From Telopea speciosissima (lineage: Eukaryota > Streptophyta > Magnoliopsida > Proteales > Proteaceae), in NCBI RefSeq assembly GCF_018873765.1, contig NC_057926.1, positions 47,235,043 through 47,299,042 on the forward strand: a DNA stretch of 64,000 nt. The letters are read 5' to 3'. Below the pieces are notes generated by a model. That model made no database searches and was not told where the DNA came from. It was given only the letters and a program-made list of their open reading frames with translations. The position numbers were made by a program, and so were the translations under genes. Of this stretch, positions 14,101-23,100 are shown one piece after another. The stretch's first letter is position 1, and each line of letters begins with the position of its first letter.

Positions 14101-17100
14101 AGAGGGAAAATTACAAATAGTCTAAGCTAGGCGATGTGGGACTAAAACCCACATAGCCGACATAAGCTAAGTACACTTAATAACATAAAAATACCCCAAA
14201 AGGACTAGAATACCCCCCACGGTATTCTGGAGTACATATATTCTAACACTCCCCCTCAAGCTGGATTATACTAATATTAAAGAAAGAAGATCCAACTTGG
14301 ACTAAAGGAAAAAAGAACTCCATAACAATGCTAACAAAGTGGATAGACACTTCATCAAGGAGAAGATAGACCCTGTCTGCATTTGTACCACTTTCGTGAA
14401 GACTGGTGATCAACTGGCGGACATCTTCACCAAAGGGCTTACCTCTCTTCAGTTTGGTACCCTCTTATGCAAGCTGAGAATGCATGACATTTATTCTCCA
14501 GCTTGAGGGGGAGTGTTAGACTTGTTCGAAATTATGTAATAAGGGTACTTTAGGAACTAGTCTTTTGTCTGGTTGCCTTATAATGTATTTTCTCCTTTTT
14601 TTTCTTTTATCTTTTTTACCTTTTATCTCTCTAGGGAGGTTGAGTTGGAAATGATGTAGAGATCAAATCAAGGGAAGAGAAGAGAAGAGAGGAGAGGATA
14701 GAGGTGAGAAAGGGAAGAAGAAGAAGAAGAAGAAGAAGATAGCAACCGAATGGTAGGAGAGTTGTTTCCTCTCCCCTATTTGATTCACTAATATGAAATT
14801 AGTAAATTACAACCATCTCCCTAGGGAGGTAAAAGGTAAAACAAGGAAATACAACATAAGTAAATAAGACACTAGACTAATGCCCAAACTACCCTTATTA
14901 CATAAACTCAAACACTCCCCCTCAAGCTAGAGAATAAATGTCATACATTCCCAGCTTGCATAACAGGGTACTGAGCTGATGAGGGATGAGCCCCTTGGTA
15001 AAGATGTCAGCTAACTGATCGCCTGTCTTAACAAAAGGAGTACAAATGTATCCTGAGCCAATCTTCTCCTTGATGAAATGGCGGTCCACTTCAATGTGCT
15101 TTGTTTTGTCATGTTGTACAGGGTTGTGTGCAATGCTAATGGCAGCCTTGTTATCACAATAGAGTCTCATAGGTGCCTCAGTATCAAATCCCAACTCTTG
15201 GATCAGCCATCTCAACTATAGAAGTTCACATAATCCATGAGCTATAGCTCTAAATTTTGCCTCTGCATTTAATCGAGCCACAACTGGTTGCTTTTTACTC
15301 CTCCATGCGACCATATTACCACCCACAAAAGTACAATAGCCAGATGTAGATAGTTTGTCAGAAACTGAACCAGCCCAATCAGCATCAGTGTAGCCTTCGA
15401 TTCTCAAATGGTTGTTCTTGGCATATAGGAGACCTTTTCCTGGAGAGGACTTTAAGTATCTAAGGATCCGGTAAACAGCATCCAGGTACCCACTCTTGGA
15501 GGCGTGCATAAACTGACTCATCACCCCAACTGCATAGGTGATATCTGGGCGAGTTAAAGAGAGATAGATCAATTTCTCTACAAGCCTCTGGTATTTCCCT
15601 GCATCAACAAGGGAAGGTCCACAGTCTTCTCCTAGCTTATGATTCTGATCAATAGGAGAGTTTGCTGGTTTGCAACCCAACGTCCCTATCTCTTTCAACA
15701 AGTCTAGGACAAACTTCCTTTGACAAATATGTATTCCCTTCTTAGACCTTGGCACTTCAATACCCAAGAAGTACTTTAAGGGACCCAAATCTTTAATCTC
15801 AAACTGTTGAGCCAAGTATGTCTTTAGCCTAGCTATCTCAGCCTTGTCATTTTCAGTCACTACAATATCATCAACATAGACAATAAGGGTTGTGATGGTA
15901 CCATTACCTCGCCGGGTAAATAAAATGTGGTCAGCTTGGCTCTGGGAATACCTATTTTTCAAAATGGCCTGTCTAAACCTCTCAAACTAAGCCTTCGGAA
16001 ACTGCTTGAAACCATATAGTGCCTTCTTGAGCAGACACACTTTTCCTTCAGCTGAGGGACACTTAAAGCCAGGTGGAGTCTGCATGTACACTTCCTCTTC
16101 TAGATCACCATGGAGGAAAGCGTTCTTCACATCCAACTAATACAATGGCCAATCTTGATTAGGCACCAAAGACAAAAGAGCTCTTATTGAGTTGTGCTTT
16201 ACCACAAGAGCAAATGTCTCCTAATAATCGATCCTATACACCTTACTGTAGCCTTTAGCCACCAACCAGGCCTTGTATCTCTGAACTGTACCATCTGATT
16301 GGTACTTGACTGTGTATACCCATCTGCATCCAACTGGAACTCTCCCCCTGGGAAGATCAACTAGTTTCCAAGTACAGTTCTTCTCAAGGGCCATCATTTC
16401 CTCAGACATGGTTTGCTTCCACTTTGGGTTAGACATGGCCTCAGTGACAATTTTTGGGATGGAAATAGAAGAGAGGGCAGTAGTGAAGACAATACCTGTA
16501 GGAGAGAGAGCATCATAGGAAACAAACTGGGCTACAGGATTAGTGCAAGCTCTCTTCCCTTTTCTAGTAGTAATGGGAAGGTCTAAATCAGAAGGAAGAG
16601 AAGAGATGTTACCTGACTACGGAGGATGTATCTCAGGATGTGGATCTAAAGAGGGGTCTTGGCAGGTCTTCTGTCCTTTACTCTTCAAGCATTCACCTTT
16701 TTTGTACTGAATGTGGTAATCTTTCTCATTACCAGAACAATTTTCAACAACAGCCCCTTCTTTTTGTTTCCTAATATCAAACAGAAATGGAGAAGTAGGC
16801 AAAGGTGGGAGGAAAGGGATGAAGACAACCTCTTCATTTCCACTATTCTCCCCCTGAAAAGGATGTTGAGAAGAAGTAAAGAAGGTAACATCTTTTGAGA
16901 AAAGTTACCTTCGAGAAGAGGGGTGATAGCACTTATACCCCTTAGTAGATGAGGAATATCGAAGGAAAATACATTTAAGTGCCTTGGGGTCAAGCTTAGA
17001 CTGAGCACATTTGTTGACATGGATATAGCAGACACACCCAAACACCTTGGGAGGAAGAGAGAAAGCAGAAGTCTGAGGAGACAACAAGTCTAAAGGGGAT

Positions 17101-20100
17101 TTGGAGCCCAGAAGTTTAGTGGGCATGCGATTGATTAAAAAGGAAGCAGTGAGAAGAGCTTCAGACCAAAAGGTTTTTGGAACATGTATGCCAAATAGGA
17201 GACTTCTAGTGACTTCCAACAAATGGCGATTTTTCCTTTTAGCCACCCCATTCTGTTGAGGGGTGTCCAAACAAGCAACTTGATGGATAATGCCATGATC
17301 AGTAAAAAACTGTTGACGCCCCCCATACATATACTTCCCTCCCTTTATCAGAACGAATAATTTGAATACGAGTACGAAACTGGGTATAAATGAGCTGATA
17401 AAAATTTTTAAAGGCATCATAGACCTCACTTTTTTGTTTCATAAAAAAGGTTCAAGTTGCCCTGGAATAGTCATCAATAAAGGAAACAAAATAGCGATAG
17501 CCTAACAAAGAAGTAGTGGGGGAAGGCCCTAAACATCTGAGTGCACAATATGGAAGGGAATAGTGGATCTATTACCCTAATAAGGATAAGGAGAACGACA
17601 ATGTTTGGCAAACAAACAGGGTTCACATTGAAACACATGGGAAGAAGGAATGGAAGAAAACAAGTGGGGCAATTTTGTCCTCATAACCCCAAAAGAAGGG
17701 TGGCCCAAACGTTGATGCCACGACATCACAGAGTCAACAGTATTGTTGTCATTACGCCCACATGCGTAGGACTGAGCAGTAGGTAAAGTCCCTTGATCAA
17801 GAAGGTAAAGGGGTCCCTTTTCCTCATGTCCTCTGCCAATTACCTTCTTTGTCACCAAATCCTGAAAAACACAATGAGATGAAAAAAAAGTGACAGAACA
17901 ATTCAAGGATTTGGTTAGGTGGTTTACAAAAAAGATGTTAGTATGAAACTGAGGAACATGAAGAACAAAGTCAAGGTAGATAGAAGAAGTGACACGAACA
18001 CTACCTTTACCAGAAATAGAGGAAAGGGAACCATCAGCAACTCTAACCTTTTCCTTACCAGAACATATAGTGTAGGAGTCATAACACTGAGAAATGTTGG
18101 TTATATGGTTTGTGGCTCCAGAGTCAATAACCCATGTAGATCCCATAGGTGCAACCTCAGTCATCAAGGAGCATGCTCCGGCTCCCCCTCTCCTGTTGTC
18201 ATGCATGCCAGAGGGACAGCCATAAAGTATCCAACATCTCTCGCGGGTGTGTCCAGCTTTCCCACAGTGGTTACAGCTGAATCTATCCCTGTTATTCCCT
18301 TTGGGTGGAACCGGGCCTCTTCTTCCAACAACTGACATAATGTCGGAATACACAGAAATAATGGGATGATACCCAAACTCAATGGGGAGCACACACTCTA
18401 CCCATACAGAGATAATTCTTCTCAGGAAAGATTTGTCCAAATAACCCTTGTCGATTCACTGATCTGAGACAGGCTAAATAAACACACTTACATGATGAGG
18501 AAAACACCCAAAGTCAAAGAAATTCAACATCACTATATTCTTTAAAATATAGCTTCATCACACAACCACTAGAGAAGCTCAAACAACATTCCTTACCGAC
18601 ACCAATCTGTCCCTCTTCGAGAAAAAAGGAAAATCCAGCAAGGAAAGAAAACAGTTCCAGATTTGAACTCCACTCAAATAAACTTTTCGAATGGTAGCAA
18701 CAACCTATGATAACTCAAGGTTCCATATGACACATTCCACAACCATTTCATAACTGGAAAGCATCATATATTGCATTTCAAATGGGGAGTACACTTTACC
18801 CAAAGAAACAAACAAGCACGCAATGAACAACAGCTTCTTGAAGAAAACCAAATCACAAGCTAATACACCACCTTTTGCACCTTAGCCTCATTCCACAATA
18901 ACCAACAATACTCAAATAATTCAACTCTTCAATCAACAGCAACTATTCAATACACCACAAGCCATTTTTTATGAAACAGAGAAGCAAATCAGAATCTGGC
19001 GGTACCTATAGGGCTGTAAGAGAATGGACTATGCTCCCATACTGTTTCACTTCACCAACCGAGACCCTAGGGGGTTGAAAGAGGACCCCTGGGCAATTCT
19101 AACTGGTCTGGTTTCAATGCAAATGGTAGTGTGAGGAGGGAGAATCAAAAGCAAGAAGGAAGGAACTGGCGGTAAAGTTGTCTAGGGCTTCTTGTTCTTC
19201 AATCGAGCTTTACAGCTCCAAATTTTCATCCATTATGGCTTGTAGTTGATGATAGAACTCCAATATATCCTCTAAGAGAATTATCTTACATGGTATAGCC
19301 TCTATTGGAACCCTCTACTTTCCTAGGGTTCCAAAGAGAGGAGAAAAAAAGGAAGTAGAAGCTTGGTCGACTCTCAAACCTGGGAATGCTCTGATACCAA
19401 GTTGGAAATGATGTAGAGATCAAATCAAGGGAAGAGAAGAGAAGAGAGGAGAGGATAGAGGTAAGAAAGGGAAGAAGAAGAAGAAGATAGCAACCAAATG
19501 GTAGGAGAGTTGTTTCCTCTCCCCTATTTGATTCACTAATGTGAAAATAGTAAATTACAACCATCTCCCTAGGGAGGTAAAAGCTAAAACAAGGAAATAC
19601 AACATAAGTAAATAAGACACTAGAGTAATGCCCAAACTACCCTTATTACATAAACTCTAACAGGTGGATGTAATATATTTCTTATTATCAATGAAGTAAT
19701 ATAGCTGTGTGGAGAATACTCTCCAACACAACACATTACCACCAGATCTTCTTCTACTCTATTCTCTTGTCTTTTTTTACTTCTCCTCCTTCCCTCTTCC
19801 TCCTTCAACTTCTTCTCCTTCTCTTACTTGCATTCATAACCTAAAATCCAACTAATCGTAGGAAGTATTGAAGAATTTCTTCGAAGAGCAACATAGATCC
19901 CATGATTGGATCAGAATTAAAAGTTGAACAGAGACTTAGACTTAAAAACCCCAATCAATTCTTCACTTCAGGTCAGCAGTAGTAGTAAGACCCTAGTTTT
20001 CAATTGAAAACTGCATATAGGGTTTAATCTTCAACAATATGCAGCATAGGGTGCTGCACCCTTTAAAAGGAAATTAAGCTGTAGAAGACTCTCAAACCAG

Positions 20101-23100
20101 GATCGCAGAACAGAAACAACCTAATGGTTGTGCTCTGATACCATGTAACGAAGCAGAGCTCTAGAAAACCAGAACCGAGAAAGTGTAGAGAGAAGATGGA
20201 GAAGAGGGACAGGAGAGAAAGTTATGATCGAATTGATCGGCCTCCTGCCCCATCGTTTTATTTATAGATTTAATTTACAATCAGCAAATCCAATTGCAAC
20301 TAGGAATCATAATAAAACTAAGACGTAGAGACTTAATCTAATTACAAGGACACCAAAGTAGAGAATCTCGATTAGAACTAGGAATAGTCTAATCGAGATT
20401 CTCACTACTCTACTTGATACTTTAACATGATTCAATGGACATTCTCAGGTTTTGCATGTCCTGAAAACAAGGCAAGTGACAAATTCAATTCTTCAACATT
20501 TGAGTGACTACATCCAAAATCTTGAGAAGGTTGGATTGTTGGAAGATAAAGAGATGCTTCATCTTCATGATGCTGTTCAGGTAATTTGTTACTGATTCTT
20601 CATTCTTTTTCAATCTTGTTCCTATATTTTCACAGTTCATAGTGATAATCTCCATTAAACCTTCTTACCAGACTGACTTGAAGAAACTTTTAAGAAATCC
20701 TCCCTTGGTGAAGATGCCAAAAGCAAACGATTTGTTAGGAATCCATCCTTTTCTTGGAGCTCTTCCTCCCAAAGCACGTGAATCTCTTGTGGGTTCTACC
20801 AAAGAAATGAAGTTGAAATTGCGTGGTGTTTCTCTGTACAAAGAGGGATCCAAGACAAATGGGATATGGCTTATTTCAAATGGGGTAGTGAAGGTAATAA
20901 AATTCTTATTGTGAGTTACAGCTCATCAGTTGTCTGATTACATCATGTATGTTTGTGGATATGTTCAAATTAACATCTCTCTCTCTCTCAACAGTGGGAA
21001 AGTAACAATTTGAGAAACAAACACTCGTTGCATCCAAGATTTTCACATGGAAGTACTTTGGGCCTGTATGAGGTTCTAGTTGAGAAGCCTTACATCTGTG
21101 ACATGATCGCGGATTCTGTTCTGCAGTGTTTTTTTATTGAAACGGAAAGGATACTCTCAGTGCTCCGCTCAGACCCTGCTGTGGAAGATTTCTTGTGGCA
21201 GGTAATGTTAACGGTATTTCATTTGATATAATTTCATCTTTCTGGCCTTGTAATGATTAATGAATCGTTAAAATTGGAATATGTCTAGGATGGTTTATGG
21301 AAAAATTCGTACTGGATGGCTCTCAAACGCTGAGAAATTACCAGATCATATATGATATATGACTTCTTTCTTTTGCAGGAAAGTGCAATTATCTTAGCCA
21401 AACTCTTACTTCCTCAGATATTTGAGAAAATGTCAATGCAAGAATTGAGAGCTCTTGTTGTAGAGAGATCAATAATGAACAGATACATAGGGGGGGAAAC
21501 TGTAGAAATACCAATCCATTCAATTGGTTTACTATTGGATGGGTTCATGAAAAACCAAGATGTTCAGGAACTGATTACATCTCCAGCCACACTTCTGCCA
21601 TCGTATGGAGAGCTAAACTTTGTCAATCTAGAAACAGCAGGTAATTATTCTTGTAGATTCATTTTAGTATCTTATTGGTAATACTTGTGGTGCATCCTAT
21701 TACTTGAATAGCTGACGTTTTAGCTTATTAAAATTGACTCGATATTATTGAAACAATTGCCTCCTTAAAAAACTAGGAGGTTTTCTTTTTAATCCTAAAC
21801 ATGTGACATGAAAGTAGACCGATTGGAGAAAAGGATAAGGCTAACATTCCCACTGTTCTAGACACATGGAGGATCCATTTAAGGTAGGTATCATTTTTGG
21901 TCCCATGGGGTTCATGTATGCCACAACATTTTTTGATATCATGCTGCTGTATTGGGTTTCGAGTAATCCAGCGGATCTATTTTTAGTCTTATTATATTAA
22001 ATCAACAGTACAAAATTATTATTTTTTTCTGAGACTTCCATGTGAAAATTGGGTGTTCCATATTTTTGTATGTTAAAGATTATTTTAAAGAATATTGAAA
22101 TACCTACAGGCTTGAAATTTTATAAAGATGATTATAGGCATTGAAATTTTTACCCCTGGTGGACTTCATCAATAATCATCAACATGGATGTTGGGCTTTG
22201 TTGGCATTCACTGATATGGGACTCCAAATGTAGGCCATTGGCCTGGCCACATTGGTGAAGGACCAAACCCAGAGACAATGTGTCAACGACTGCATGGGCC
22301 CCTAATGGGCATTGACCTAATGGGCATTGAAAGAGCATTAGCTGATAAAATAAATTCCATGAGAGCTCTTAAATATGTCGGATCTACTACTGTCCTACAG
22401 AAAATGACACGTGAATCTAAAGCCAAACCTAATTAGATACCTTGATAAAAATACCAATCAAGAGAAATGATAAATGCTTAAAGATTGTCAAATCTCAGAA
22501 AGAGGCATGTAACCCAATCGAGAGGGCAGAAAAGACAAGGGAAAGAAAGGATCTGATCTCCAAGACTGAGATTGGACTTTACAAAAGACTTCAGGTACAA
22601 GCGACCTCCGAGACATATGCTGGATCTTGGAGGCTTGAACATTTGAGGCTCTAGACAGCTTCTCTCCATCAACTATATTCTGTTTGTGGAGGGAATCATT
22701 CAGTGATTTTGTCTTTTCTGATTGAATTAGTGATACCCCCAGCTCCTACCATAAGCCCATATCTTGCACTAAACAATTGACTAACAAAAACCCTGGCATT
22801 GATTCAGCGGATGTCCTTTCTTATTGACAAAGTCTTGTCTCTTATAAAACATGATGCCTGTTATCAAAAAAAAAAAAAAAACAATTTTCACAGATTATTT
22901 GGATTATAGTTGTCAAGGTGACACCTAGGCGTCCAGGTGCCTTAGTCGCCTAGGCGGGTGCCTTGGACACCTTAGTCGCCTTTTTGGTATCGGCTTGATT
23001 TTGGACCCTGTCCAATGCCTTAGGTCGCCTAGACACTGTGACTTTTGGAAGATATGAGTGATCTTAATTTGCTTCCTTATCTTACAGCTGCTCATCTCTC

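Larger units (their letters stand above)
10993..14336 (-). mobile_element. non-autonomous LTR element D (LARD/TRIM-like) inside C
   Basis: A complete insertion of 3,344 bp flanked by the perfect 5-bp duplication AAGTG (10988-10992 and 14337-14341). The LTRs are 10993-11312 and 14016-14336 (about 320 bp, nearly identical, so a recent insertion). Orientation is minus: primer site TGGTATCAGAGC at 14004-14015 and polypurine tract at 11313-11325. The 2.7-kb interior has no gag, protease, integrase or RT. Only the last dozen or so codons of a Copia pol survive next to the polypurine tract (minus [12 protein letters not shown] then stop, about 11362-11324). It must have moved with proteins supplied by another Copia element. 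Confidence 0.9.
14643..19662 (-). mobile_element. Copia retrotransposon E (inserted in the 3' LTR of C)
   Basis: LTRs at 14643-14914 and 19400-19662 (about 265-272 bp), very similar to each other. Orientation is minus: primer site TGGTATCAGAGC at 19388-19399 and polypurine tract AGGGGGAG beside 14915. The target duplication is GGTGG on the right (19663-19667) and GGTTG on the left (14638-14642), one mismatch. LTRs contain AAG/CTT microsatellites of differing length (14718-14737 against 19471-19487). Pol runs 18440 to 14922. Confidence 0.85.
7506..19853 (+). mobile_element. Copia retrotransposon C (5'-truncated, split by D and E)
   Basis: A + strand Copia element running from the gag zinc knuckle (about 7550) to its 3' LTR. 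The 5' LTR and most of gag are absent. Pol is interrupted at 10992 by element D and resumes at 14342. After RNase H and the tract GCTTGAGGGGGAG, the 3' LTR begins TGTTAGACTTG at about 14516, runs to 14642, is interrupted by element E, and resumes at 19663-19853 (ending AAATCCAACT, parallel to E's LTR end). The join across E reads CTAGGGAGGTGGATG, which aligns with the matching block of E's own LTR. C and E are thus sister copies of one family in opposite orientation. Confidence 0.8.
3145..20427 (-). mobile_element. Copia-type LTR retrotransposon A (outermost, host of nested elements B-E)
   Basis: The element lies on the minus strand. The 5' LTR is at 20144-20427 (284 bp). It is preceded on the element's sense strand by nothing recognisable and followed by a tRNA-Met type primer site TGGTATCAGAGC at 20132-20143. 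The 3' LTR ends at 3413, directly beside a polypurine tract (3414-3428, minus GAGGGGAG). The two LTRs match closely from the TGTAGAGAGAAGATG block to TTTAACA, but the outer 30 bp or so of the left LTR (about 3145-3172) is diverged, and no clean target duplication is visible. Pol is in the order protease, integrase, RT, RNase H at 6790-3420, broken into several frames. Most of gag was lost or displaced where B and C lie; only 19854-20131 remains at the 5' side. Confidence 0.82.
2435..20448 (+). other. giant SOS1 intron (18,014 bp) filled with nested Copia elements
   Basis: The donor follows the codons TFPQ at 2434 (GTTTGT) and the acceptor is TTCTCAG ending at 20448; the codons either side (FPQ / VLHVLKTRQ) are contiguous in SOS1 proteins, in phase 0. 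Nearly all of the intron is retrotransposon sequence (elements A to E below). The unoccupied host intron is only about 2435-3144 plus 20428-20448, roughly 0.7 kb. Position 2709-2880 holds a poly-C/poly-A low-complexity run. Confidence 0.88.

Noticed and set aside
3145-20427. A target-site duplication for element A
   Set aside because: Right flank TGATT and left flanks GGATT or ACAAG do not match well and the left LTR end is diverged, so none is claimed.
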